NCBI GenBank assembly: GCA_045805805.1
Contig: JBJMKO010000027.1
Coordinates: 1 to 13,482, forward strand
DNA length: 13,482 nt
Source: VRUE01 sp045805805
GTDB lineage: Bacteria > Actinomycetota > Thermoleophilia > Solirubrobacterales > 70-9
Reading direction: 5' to 3'
Shown here: piece by piece, positions 7,420 through 13,342 of the stretch
Numbering within the stretch: the first letter of the stretch is position 1
Layout: every line of letters begins with the position of its first letter
Made by a program: the position numbers and the translations under genes
Notes under the pieces: model-generated
Database searches by the model: none
The model's input: only the letters and a program-made list of their open reading frames with translations
Told to the model about the DNA's origin: nothing

Positions 7420-7773
7420 CTAGAAGACCAACCCTCCCTCTCGTGCTCCGTCGGCCAGGGCCTTGACGCGACCGTGGTACTGATAGCCGCCGCGATCGAA
7501 GACGCAGGTCTCGACCCCGGCCGCCTTGGCACGCTCGGCCAGCAGCTCTCCTGCCCGCTTGGCCTGCTCGGAGGCAGTGAGCTTGCGCAGATCCGGCTCG
7601 ATCCAGTTGACGGCGGCCACGGTGTAGCCCTTGCCGTCATCGATCAGCTGCGCGAAGACGCCGCGGTTGGAGCGGTAAACGGACAGGCGAGGCCTCTCCG
7701 CGGTGCCAGTGACGCGGGCACGTACCCGGCGGCGGCGGCGCAGGCGGGCCTGCCTCTTCGTGACAACCGTCAT
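7420..7773 (-). CDS. rplR: 50S ribosomal protein L18
   Basis: 117 residues, normal length. It has an arginine-rich N-terminus (RQARLRRRRRVRARVTGT), then ERPRLSVYRSNRGVFAQLID and the C-terminal QYHGRVKALADGAREGGLVF, typical of L18. L18 binds 5S rRNA with L5 to form the central protuberance. The ATG overlaps the rplF stop by four bases. A 22-base gap separates its stop from rpsE, one of the longer gaps between ribosomal genes here. Confidence 0.97.
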   Translation of the reverse strand: MTVVTKRQARLRRRRRVRARVTGTAERPRLSVYRSNRGVFAQLIDDGKGYTVAAVNWIEPDLRKLTASEQAKRAGELLAERAKAAGVETCVFDRGGYQYHGRVKALADGAREGGLVF

Positions 7774-8303
7774 GCGCGCTTGCCCACCTTTCGCGCGACG
7801 TGCTCGCCGCGATAGCGGATTCCCTTGCCCTTGTACGGCTCCGGGGGACGGCGCTTACGGATGTCCGCGGCGACCTGCCCGACGAGCTGCTTGTCGATCC
7901 CACGCACGATGATCTCAGTCGGCTGCGGGACCTCGAACTCGATCCCATCCGGCGCCTCGACCGCAACTGGGTGCGAGTAGCCGAGCGCCAGCTCCAGGTT
8001 CTTGCCCTTGAGCTGGGCGCGGTAGCCGACGCCCTGAATCTCCAACCTTTTCTCGAAGCCCTCGGTGACGCCCTCGACCATGTTCGCGATCAGGCTGCGG
8101 GTGAGCCCGTGCAGGGCGCGGTGCTCGCCGCGGTTGGTCGGGCGATCCACCGTGAGCACGCCGTCGGACTGCTCGACCTTCATCTCGGTCGAGAGCACCT
8201 GAGCCAGCTCGCCCTTCGGGCCCTTGACCGCGACGCGGCCAGGACCGACCTCGACCGTAACGGCCTCGGGAACGGGAATGGGCTTTCTTCCGATCCGGCT
8301 CAT
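7770..8303 (-). CDS. rplF: 50S ribosomal protein L6
   Basis: 177 residues, normal length. It starts MSRIGRKPIPVPEAVTVEVG, with VKGPKGELAQVLS following and the C-terminal motif YKGKGIRYRGEHVARKVGKR, both diagnostic of L6. L6 is a two-domain protein on the 50S surface near the sarcin-ricin loop and the factor-binding site. The ATG follows the rpsH stop by 7 bases; the stop overlaps the rplR start by four bases (ATGA). Confidence 0.97.
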   Translation of the reverse strand: MSRIGRKPIPVPEAVTVEVGPGRVAVKGPKGELAQVLSTEMKVEQSDGVLTVDRPTNRGEHRALHGLTRSLIANMVEGVTEGFEKRLEIQGVGYRAQLKGKNLELALGYSHPVAVEAPDGIEFEVPQPTEIIVRGIDKQLVGQVAADIRKRRPPEPYKGKGIRYRGEHVARKVGKRA

Positions 8304-8310
8304 GATCTGG

Positions 8311-8706
8311 TCACCAGACGTAGGCGACGACCTCGCCGCCGACGCCCTTCGCCTTCGCTTCGTGGCCGGTCATCACGCCGACCGAGGTGCTGACGATCGC
8401 CGTGCCGGTGCCGCCGTGCACGCGAGGAACCTGCTTGTGGTCGACGTAACGGCGGCGGCCGGGACGCGAGACGCGCTCCAGGCCGGCGATTACCGGGCGC
8501 CGGTCCTCGGTGTACTTGAGGCGGATCTCGATCTCCTCGCCAACCGTCGCCGGCTTCTTGGCGAAATCGACGATGTAGCCCTGCTCCTTGAGGATTCGCG
8601 ACATCTCCATCTTCAACCGGGAAGCGGGAATGTCCACCGCGTCGTGGCCGGAACCAAGCGCGTTGCGAATCCGGGTCAGGTAATCGGCTATGGGGTCGGT
8701 CAGCAT
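8311..8706 (-). CDS. rpsH: 30S ribosomal protein S8
   Basis: 131 residues, normal length. It starts MLTDPIADYLTRIRNALGSG and ends with the typical S8 signature GTGTAIVSTSVGVMTGHEAK plus GGEVVAYVW. S8 is a primary binder of 16S rRNA in the central domain; in many bacteria it also binds spc mRNA as the autogenous repressor of the operon. No matching mRNA target was identified here. The ATG is 10 bases after the rpsN stop, with only a weak GAGAG upstream. Confidence 0.97.
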   Translation of the reverse strand: MLTDPIADYLTRIRNALGSGHDAVDIPASRLKMEMSRILKEQGYIVDFAKKPATVGEEIEIRLKYTEDRRPVIAGLERVSRPGRRRYVDHKQVPRVHGGTGTAIVSTSVGVMTGHEAKAKGVGGEVVAYVW

Positions 8707-8716
8707 CGTTCGTCTC

Positions 8717-8902
8717 TCACCAGCTGGACTTGGTCATGCCAGGGATGTATCCCTCGTGGGCGGCCTCACGCAGGCAGATGCGACAGAGGCCGAACTTGCG
8801 GTAATAGGCCCGCGGCCGGCCACAGCGGCGGCAACGGTTGTACGCCCTGCTTTTGAACTTGGGCTTACGCCCCTGCTTAACCTTAAGCGAAGTCTTAGCC
8901 AT
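8717..8902 (-). CDS. rpsN: 30S ribosomal protein S14 type Z (zinc-binding)
   Basis: 61 residues, the length of the zinc form (the zinc-free form is about 90-100). The zinc ribbon is CRRC (residues 24-27) and CRIC (40-43), with RAYNRCRRCGRPRAYYRKFG around it. The protein ends EAAHEGYIPGMTKSSW. S14 sits in the 30S head near S3 and S10. ATG at 8902 was chosen because it follows the rplE stop by one base and gives the expected N-terminus MAKTSLKVKQGRKPKFK; the frame is open further upstream only as a mirror of rplE. The first dozen codons use CTT, GTT, ACT and GGG more than neighbouring genes. Confidence 0.96.
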   Translation of the reverse strand: MAKTSLKVKQGRKPKFKSRAYNRCRRCGRPRAYYRKFGLCRICLREAAHEGYIPGMTKSSW

Positions 8903-8903
8903 T

Positions 8904-9776
8904 CTAGGAGTTCTCCTTCTCAGCTTTAGTTGCCTCGTCCGAGGCATCCGCCTCTCCCGCGGGTGGCGTCGAGGATGGGGAGTCGCCCGCAGCTTGCGAG
9001 GACGACTCGCCGTCCTCGGCGACAGGACCCGCGGGCTCCGGCGCCTCGGGCTTGGCGTAAGCCTCCGGGTTCTCTTCCTTGAGCTGCTCCAGCGCCGCCT
9101 GCTCGGCCTCGGCGCGCAGGCGGGCCTCCTCCTTGCGCTTCTCCTCCTCGACGGCTTCCTGGGCCTCGACATCGGCATCGGGCTTGCCGGGCCGGCCCTC
9201 TTTGGCGAAGGGCATTCCCAGCCCCAGCAGCAGCTCGAAGGCCTCCTCGTCGGTCGCGGCGCTGGTCGTGATCGTGACGTCGAGACCGCGCACCTCGTCG
9301 ATCGAGTCGTAGTCGATTTCAGGGAAGATCAATTGCTCCTTGACGCCCATCGAGTAGTTGCCGCGCCCGTCGAAGGAGCGCGGGTTGAGGCCGCGGAAGT
9401 CGCGGATGCGCGGCACGGCGATCGAGCAGAGCCGGTCGAGGAACTCCCACATGCGGGCCCGCCGCAGCGTCACCGAGAGGCCGACCGGCATCCCCTCGCG
9501 AACCTTGAAGGAAGCGATCGACTTGCGGGCGCGGCGCACGCTGGGCTGCTGGCCGGCGATCGTCGCCAGCTGCTCCTGGGCCGCTTCCAGCATCTTGTTG
9601 TTCTGCTTGGCCTCGCCCAACCCCATGTTGAGGGTGATCTTCTCCAGGCGCGGGGCCTGCATCGGAGTCGAATATCCAAACTTGCCGATCAGCGCCGGCA
9701 GGATCTCCTGCTCGTAGCGCTCGCGCACGCGCGGCGGCGGCGCTGCCTGGGTCTGCGCGTCCACGGTCGCCTCCAT
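8904..9776 (-). CDS. rplE: 50S ribosomal protein L5 with long C-terminal extension
   Basis: 290 residues against about 180 for ordinary L5. The core (about 15-195) has PRLEKITLNMGLGEAKQNNK, SIASFKVREGMPVGLSVTLR, DFRGLNPRSFDGRGNYSMGV and a GLDVTITTSAATDEEAFELL segment, all typical. L5 binds 5S rRNA and forms a bridge to the 30S head. From about residue 198 a tail follows: first a charged, probably helical or coiled-coil stretch (VEEEKRKEEARLRAEAEQAA), then a Pro/Ser/Ala-rich end that includes a 26-residue peptide from a 78-bp palindromic element (8957-9034). Start and stop are tight with the neighbours: TAATG with rplX, one base before rpsN. The tail carries no domain I recognise. Confidence 0.94.
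   Translation of the reverse strand: MEATVDAQTQAAPPPRVRERYEQEILPALIGKFGYSTPMQAPRLEKITLNMGLGEAKQNNKMLEAAQEQLATIAGQQPSVRRARKSIASFKVREGMPVGLSVTLRRARMWEFLDRLCSIAVPRIRDFRGLNPRSFDGRGNYSMGVKEQLIFPEIDYDSIDEVRGLDVTITTSAATDEEAFELLLGLGMPFAKEGRPGKPDADVEAQEAVEEEKRKEEARLRAEAEQAALEQLKEENPEAYAKPEAPEPAGPVAEDGESSSQAAGDSPSSTPPAGEADASDEATKAEKENS
8957..9034 (-). repeat. In-frame palindromic element, 78-bp variant in rplE
   Basis: It has the same ends as the two 90-bp copies: CCGCGGGTCCTGTCGC at the 5' end on the coding strand is identical to the rpsQ copy, and CGCCACCCGCGG at the 3' end is identical to both. The interior differs in sequence and length but is again palindromic: CGAGGATGGGGAGTCG near one side pairs imperfectly with CGACTCGCCGTCCTCG on the other. 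It is 26 codons, same orientation and frame, encoding AGPVAEDGESSSQAAGDS and then a PPAG end. I read it as a diverged or alternative-core member of the same element family; the core similarity alone would not establish that. Confidence 0.7.
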
Positions 9777-10111
9777 TAGAAGGACGCCCCACTGCGCTTG
9801 GCGAAGCGCTCGCGCTTGCCGCCTTTGTCGCGGCGCACGCCGACCCGCGTCGGCTTGTTGTCTTTGGGGTCGAGCAACATCACGTTGGACACGTGGATCG
9901 GCCCCTCCTTCTCGACGATTCCGCCGGCCTGGGGGTTTTTGAGATCGGCCTGCGATCGTGCGCGTTCGTGGCGCTTGACCATGTTTAGGTGCTCGACGTA
10001 GACCCGTTCCTTCTTCGGCTCGGTCCGGACCACACGCCCGCTCTTGCCGGCGTCCTTGCCGCCGATCACCATGACCTGATCGTCTTTGCGGATGCGCAGG
10101 GGCTTGGGCAT
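9776..10111 (-). CDS. rplX: 50S ribosomal protein L24
   Basis: 111 residues, within the family range. A KOW motif is visible at about residues 11-27 (DQVMVIGGKDAGKSGRV), followed by VYVEHLNMVKRHER and GGIVEKEGPIHVSNVMLLDP, typical L24. L24 starts 50S assembly by binding the 5' domain of 23S rRNA. The C-terminus is basic (GVRRDKGGKRERFAKRSG). Its ATG overlaps the rplN stop by one base (TGATG) and its TAA overlaps the rplE ATG by one base (TAATG). Confidence 0.96.
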   Translation of the reverse strand: MPKPLRIRKDDQVMVIGGKDAGKSGRVVRTEPKKERVYVEHLNMVKRHERARSQADLKNPQAGGIVEKEGPIHVSNVMLLDPKDNKPTRVGVRRDKGGKRERFAKRSGASF

Positions 10112-10482
10112 CAGAGGACCTCGGGTGCGAGCGAGATGATTTTCATGAAGTTGCGATCGCGCAGCTCGCGGGCGACGGGGCCGAAAATGCGGGTACCGCG
10201 CGGGTTGTTGCTCGCCGGGTCGATCAACACCGCGGCGTTTTCGTCGAAGGAGATGTAAGTGCCGTCGGGGCGGCCGAGCTGCTTCTTCGTCCGCACGACG
10301 ACGGCCTGGACGACCTCGCCCTTGCGGACGCCGCCCTGCGGGCTCGCCTGTTTGACAGTCGCCGTGATCACGTCGCCGACGCCGGCGTAGCGGCGGTGCG
10401 ATCCGCCCTTGACGCGGATACAGAGAATCTCGCGGGCGCCCGAGTTGTCGGCGACCTTCAGTCTCGACTCCTGCTGGATCAC
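10111..10482 (-). CDS. rplN: 50S ribosomal protein L14
   Basis: 123 residues, normal length. After the initiator comes IQQESRLKVADNSGAREILC, then GGSHRRYAGVGDVITATVK and the C-terminal RIFGPVARELRDRNFMKIIS ending in APEVL, all classic L14. L14 binds 23S rRNA at the subunit interface, contacts 16S rRNA helix 14 and is the docking site of the silencing factor RsfS. The start is GTG at 10482, overlapping the rpsQ stop by four bases (GTGA). A longer frame upstream mirrors rpsQ and lacks family similarity. The stop shares one base with rplX. Confidence 0.96.
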   Translation of the reverse strand: MIQQESRLKVADNSGAREILCIRVKGGSHRRYAGVGDVITATVKQASPQGGVRKGEVVQAVVVRTKKQLGRPDGTYISFDENAAVLIDPASNNPRGTRIFGPVARELRDRNFMKIISLAPEVL

Positions 10483-11240
10483 TTGGCCTTCTCCAATACC
10501 TCGACCAAGCGCCAACGCTTCGTCTTCGAGAGCGGCCGCGTCTCGATCACGCGCACGATGTCTCCCTCGCCGGCCTCGTTGCGCTCATCGTGAGCGTGCA
10601 GCGTCCGTGAGCGGCGCACGACCTTTTCGTAAGTGGGATGCCGGCGAGCAATATCGATCCGCACGGTGATCGACTTCTCACCCTTGTTGGAGACGACGAT
10701 CCCCTGTCGCATCTTGGCGGCAACGGCGTCCTTCTCGGCGACAGGCGTTCCTGTCCCGGCGGTCTTGCCGGCTTTGGCAGCAGCCCGTTCCTTGCGCCGA
10801 GACTCAGCCTTGCGCTTCCGCCCCTCCCCACGCTTCGTAGCCCGCTCCTCAACCGTGAGAGCCGGCCCAGCCTTATGGGGCCGGCGAGACCTCTGGAGGC
10901 GCAGCTTCTCCTTCCAGGGAAGCTCATCCTCAGGATTCGGCTCAGCCTCTTCGGTAGCAGGCTTCTCCTTCTTAGCCTCGGCAGCGGGCTCCGCCTCAGC
11001 CGCAGCGGGCTTCTTCTGCTCAGCCTCAACAGCGGGCGCGGACTCCTCGGCAGCCGCGTCCTTCGCGTCAGCCCCATCCGCCTCGTCCGCGGGTGGCGCT
11101 GTAGGGGGGACCTCCCCCGAGGACGCTTTAGCGACCGCAGGGGGAGGTGGGTCCCCTGCAGCGACAGGACCCGCGGCCTCGGCGGCCTCGCCCTGAGGCG
11201 TCTCGTCAGTTGCGTCGTCTTTTTTAGTCTCGTCACTCAT
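10479..11240 (-). CDS. rpsQ: 30S ribosomal protein S17 with a ~175-residue N-terminal extension
   Basis: 253 residues, about three times the usual S17 length of 80-95. The S17 OB-fold core is at the C-terminus (about residues 175-253): MRQGIVVSNKGEKSITVRID, HPTYEKVVRRSRTLHAHDE, GDIVRVIETRPLSKTKRWRL. S17 is a primary 16S rRNA binder in the 5' body domain. Residues 1 to about 105 are acidic and rich in Ala, Glu and Pro, including a peptide encoded by a palindromic 90-bp DNA element (about residues 22-52). Residues about 106-170 are strongly basic (KEKLRLQRSRRPHK, RKRKAESRRKERAAAK). The first ATG overlaps the rpmC stop by four bases, which supports translation of the full length. An internal ATG at 10712 (residue 177) could produce a normal-size S17; an AAGGA lies upstream of it but rather far away. 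Confidence 0.92.
   Translation of the reverse strand: MSDETKKDDATDETPQGEAAEAAGPVAAGDPPPPAVAKASSGEVPPTAPPADEADGADAKDAAAEESAPAVEAEQKKPAAAEAEPAAEAKKEKPATEEAEPNPEDELPWKEKLRLQRSRRPHKAGPALTVEERATKRGEGRKRKAESRRKERAAAKAGKTAGTGTPVAEKDAVAAKMRQGIVVSNKGEKSITVRIDIARRHPTYEKVVRRSRTLHAHDERNEAGEGDIVRVIETRPLSKTKRWRLVEVLEKAK
11087..11176 (-). repeat. In-frame palindromic element, 90-bp copy in rpsQ
   Basis: A 90-bp unit bounded by CCGCGGGT and ACCCGCGG (perfect 8-bp inverted ends) with concentric imperfect stems: CTGCAGGGG against CCCCCTACAG, then CCCCC/GGGGG, and CGCT-AA-AGCG at the centre. It differs from the rpsE copy (6731-6820) at only 4 of 90 positions, in the same orientation and reading frame, encoding AGPVAAGDPPPPAVAKASSG and then EVPPTAPPAD. 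Near-identity at the DNA level, third codon positions included, in unrelated genes means duplication or recent insertion rather than convergence of low-complexity protein. The unit is a multiple of 3 and has no stop in the used frame. Confidence 0.88.
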
Positions 11241-11425
11241 CTCTTCAACTCTCTCTCCACATCGATCCCCCGCTCCCGAGCGACCGTCAGCAGCTTGGCA
11301 ACATCCCGCCGCGCGACCGCGATCCGCGAGGTGTTCTCCAGCTCGCCGGTCGCCTGGCGAAAGCGCAAGTTGAAGGCCTCCTGCTTGGCGTCGATCAGTT
11401 TCGCGACCAGCTCGTCGTCTTTCAT
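11237..11425 (-). CDS. rpmC: 50S ribosomal protein L29
   Basis: 62 residues, usual for L29. MKDDELVAKLIDAKQEAFNL followed by RFRQATGELENTSRI and VARRDVAKLLTVARERG matches the two-helix L29 fold; L29 sits at the exit-tunnel rim beside L23, where chaperones and SRP dock. ATG at 11425 was chosen because GAGGTG ends 6 bases upstream; an in-frame GTG at 11434 would add three residues. The stop overlaps the rpsQ start by four bases (ATGA). The last dozen codons use AGA, CGG and GGG, unlike the earlier part of the gene, a change that continues into rpsQ. Confidence 0.94.
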   Translation of the reverse strand: MKDDELVAKLIDAKQEAFNLRFRQATGELENTSRIAVARRDVAKLLTVARERGIDVERELKR

Positions 11426-11445
11426 GTCATGCACCTCGGAGCCCT

Positions 11446-11868
11446 TCACTGCGCCTCGACTCCCTCGCGCCTGACGAACTTGGTCCTGACCGGGAGCTTG
11501 TGCCCCGCCAGGCGCAGCGCCTCGCGGGCGAGATCCTCGGGAACGCCGGCCAGCTCGAACATCACCTTGCCCGGCTTGACCACGGCGACCCAGCCCTCCG
11601 GATTGCCCTTGCCAGAGCCCATCCGGGTCTCGGCCGGCTTCTTCGTGTAGGGCTTGTCGGGGAAGATGTTGATCCAGACCTTGCCACCGCGTTTGATCTT
11701 GCGGGTCATCGCCACACGGGCGGCCTCGATCTGGCGGTTGGTGATCCAGGCACGGTCCAGCGACTTCAGCCCGTACTCGCCGAAGGCGACGGTGCTGCCG
11801 CCGGTGGTGTTGCCGCGCATCCTGCCGCGCATCTGTTTGCGGTGCTTGACCCGCTTCGGCATCAGCAT
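11446..11868 (-). CDS. rplP: 50S ribosomal protein L16
   Basis: 140 residues, normal length. It starts MLMPKRVKHRKQMRGRMRG; the middle carries GGKVWINIFPDKPYTKKPAE, then RMGSGKGNPEGWVAVVKPG, all hallmarks of bacterial L16. L16 binds 23S rRNA near the A-site tRNA elbow and is needed for peptidyl-transferase and release-factor function. The ATG at 11868 shares one base with the rpsC stop. The frame remains open far upstream to 12114, but that part only mirrors the rpsC tail in another frame. Another ATG two codons later (11862) is possible. A 20-base gap separates it from rpmC. Confidence 0.96.
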   Translation of the reverse strand: MLMPKRVKHRKQMRGRMRGNTTGGSTVAFGEYGLKSLDRAWITNRQIEAARVAMTRKIKRGGKVWINIFPDKPYTKKPAETRMGSGKGNPEGWVAVVKPGKVMFELAGVPEDLAREALRLAGHKLPVRTKFVRREGVEAQ

Positions 11869-12704
11869 CAGCGACCGCCTCCGCCACGCTGGCCGCCGCG
11901 ACCGCGATCGCCACCGGGACGACCGCCCCGGTCGCCACCCCTGCCGCCACGATCTCCACCGGGGCCTCTGCCGCCGCGGTCTCCACCGGGACCTCTGCCG
12001 CCGCGATCCCCACCGGGCCGGCCGCCGCGCTGGCTGCTGCCCTGGGGCTCGTCCTCGCCCAGCTGATCGGAGCGGAAGCCCTCTGGCATCACTTCGCCCT
12101 TGTTGATCCAGCATTTGACGCCGATGCGGCCGGTCGTCGTGCGGGCCTCGAAGAATCCGTAGTCGATGTTGGCGCGAAGCGTGTGCAGGGGAACCCTGCC
12201 GTCGGAATAGCCTTCGGTCCTTGCCATCTCGGCGCCGCCGAGGCGCCCGGAGACCTGAACCTTGACGCCCTGGGCCCCGGAGCGCATCGCCGAGGTGAGG
12301 GCGCGTTTCATCGCGCGCCGGAAGGCGACCCGGTTCTGAAGCTGCTCGGCGATCGACTGGGCAACCAATTTGGCGTCGAGCTCCGGGCGCTTCACCTCGC
12401 GGATGTTTACCTTGACCGGCTTGCCAGTCAGCTTGTGCAGATCCTTGCGCAACGCGTCGACTTCGCTTCCCGACTTGCCGATCACGATGCCCGGGCGGGC
12501 GGTGTGGATGTCCACCGCGATCTCACCGTGGCGCTCGATCGTGATGTTGGAGAGGCCGGCATGAGCCAGCTTGCCTTCGATGTGCTCGCGGATCTTCAGA
12601 TCCTCGTTGAGCACGTCGGCGAAGTCTTTCTCGTCGAACCAGTTGGACTTCCAGTCCTGGATGTAGCCGACGCGGAAGCCGCCGGGATGGATCTTCTGTC
12701 CCAT
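11868..12704 (-). CDS. rpsC: 30S ribosomal protein S3 with long RGG-type C-terminal tail
   Basis: 278 residues. The core begins MGQKIHPGGFRVGYIQDWKS, typical S3; a KH RNA-binding domain carries the loop GKSG (residues 76-79), and the C-terminal S3 domain includes YSDGRVPLHTLRANIDYGF. The family core ends near residue 217 (about 210-230 residues is usual). Beyond it lies a 61-residue tail (218-278) made of Gly, Arg, Pro, Asp and Gln in GGRGPGGDR-type units, giving many RGG tripeptides. S3 forms the mRNA entry site and helicase centre of the small subunit, so the tail would project on the solvent side near mRNA entry (inference). The ATG lies 4 bases after rplV with an AGGGA stretch just upstream; the stop shares one base with rplP (TGATG). 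Confidence 0.96.
   Translation of the reverse strand: MGQKIHPGGFRVGYIQDWKSNWFDEKDFADVLNEDLKIREHIEGKLAHAGLSNITIERHGEIAVDIHTARPGIVIGKSGSEVDALRKDLHKLTGKPVKVNIREVKRPELDAKLVAQSIAEQLQNRVAFRRAMKRALTSAMRSGAQGVKVQVSGRLGGAEMARTEGYSDGRVPLHTLRANIDYGFFEARTTTGRIGVKCWINKGEVMPEGFRSDQLGEDEPQGSSQRGGRPGGDRGGRGPGGDRGGRGPGGDRGGRGGDRGGRPGGDRGRGGQRGGGGR
11871..12053 (-). repeat. Tandem Gly/Arg-coding repeats in the rpsC tail
   Basis: This GC-rich stretch encodes S3 residues 218-278. It is built from imperfect units of 21-27 bp reading GGRPGGDR, GGRGPGGDR (twice in succession), GGRGGDR and GGRPGGDR, then an irregular GRGGQRGGGGR end. The two complete 9-residue units lie at residues 235-243 and 244-252. Repeats like this expand and contract by slippage, so copy number may vary between strains. 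The reading frame stays open to the stop, so it is coding sequence rather than a non-coding satellite. Confidence 0.85.
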
Positions 12705-12708
12705 GTCC

Positions 12709-13077
12709 CTAGTCCTCGTCTTCCGGGCTCAGCGCCACTGCGATGTGGCTGGTTCGCTTGTGTATCGGCGTGGCTCGCCCCTGCGCCCGCGGACGGAAGC
12801 GCTTCAGGGTCGGGCCTTCGTCGACGGTGATCTCGGAGATCCGCATCTCGTCGGCGATCAGGTCGTGGTTGTTCTCCGCGTTCGAAGCAGCGGACTCGAT
12901 CAGCTTGCGAATGTCCTGGGCGGCCCCGCGGGGCGAGAACTCGAGCAGCGCTCGCGCCTGCTCGATGTGCAGGCCACGCACCTGGTCGGCGATCAGACGC
13001 GCCTTGCGCGGCGCCACCCGTACATAGCGGGAGCTGGCGCGAACGACGATCGGAGCAGCCTCGGCCACGCTACTCAC
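12709..13077 (-). CDS. rplV: 50S ribosomal protein L22
   Basis: 122 residues. The sequence VRVAPRKARLIADQVRG near the N-terminus and NAENNHDL in the middle are typical of L22, whose long beta-hairpin lines the polypeptide exit tunnel; the hairpin lies in the region DEGPTLKRFRPRAQGRATPI. The start is GTG at 13077, overlapping the end of rpsS by 8 bases. A second GTG three codons later (13068) begins one base after the rpsS stop and has an AAGGGTGAG stretch upstream, so it could be the true start. The short acidic C-terminus (SPEDED) ends 4 bases before rpsC. Confidence 0.95.
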   Translation of the reverse strand: MSSVAEAAPIVVRASSRYVRVAPRKARLIADQVRGLHIEQARALLEFSPRGAAQDIRKLIESAASNAENNHDLIADEMRISEITVDEGPTLKRFRPRAQGRATPIHKRTSHIAVALSPEDED

Positions 13078-13342
13078 CCTTGCCCGTTCCGGAGTGGGAG
13101 CGGAAGGTGCGGGTCGGCGCGAACTCCCCCAGCTTGTGGCCGACCATCGACTCGGAGATGAAGACCGGCACGTGCTTGCGCCCGTCGTGGACCGCGATCG
13201 TGTGGCCGACCATGTCCGGGAAGACCGTCGAGCTGCGTGACCAGGTCTTCAGCATCTGCTTGGTGCCGGACTCGTTCATCGCGGCGATGCGCTTCATCAG
13301 CGCGCCTTCCACCCACGGGCCCTTCTTGGTCGAGCGTCCCAT
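13070..13342 (-). CDS. rpsS: 30S ribosomal protein S19
   Basis: 90 residues, usual family length. It starts MGRSTKKGPWVEGALMKRI and contains the conserved segment HVPVFISESMVGHKLGEFAP (about residues 57-76), followed by TRTFRSHSG. S19 sits in the head of the small subunit next to S13 and contacts 16S rRNA near the A site. The ATG is directly adjacent to the rplB stop, and the last 8 bases overlap the preferred rplV start, so translation of the three genes is probably coupled. Nothing unusual in composition or length. Confidence 0.97.
   Translation of the reverse strand: MGRSTKKGPWVEGALMKRIAAMNESGTKQMLKTWSRSSTVFPDMVGHTIAVHDGRKHVPVFISESMVGHKLGEFAPTRTFRSHSGTGKGE

Noticed and set aside
7398..7640. 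N-terminal extension of the rpsE frame inside rplR
   Set aside because: It overlaps L18 coding sequence and has no S5 similarity; the ATG at 7397 gives the normal S5 start.
8838..9779. Plus-strand open frame of 313 codons opposite rplE and rpsN
   Set aside because: Mirrors rplE and rpsN, both clear; the Leu/Arg-rich product reflects complement codons only.
10861..10885. Inverted repeat GCCGGCCC/GGGCCGGC in the rpsQ extension
   Set aside because: Short, lacks the element ends, and expected by chance in DNA this GC-rich; no second copy seen.
11871..12053. Regular GC-rich repeats in the rpsC tail as a CRISPR array
   Set aside because: Units are 21-27 bp with no unique spacers and are translated in frame as Gly/Arg repeats.
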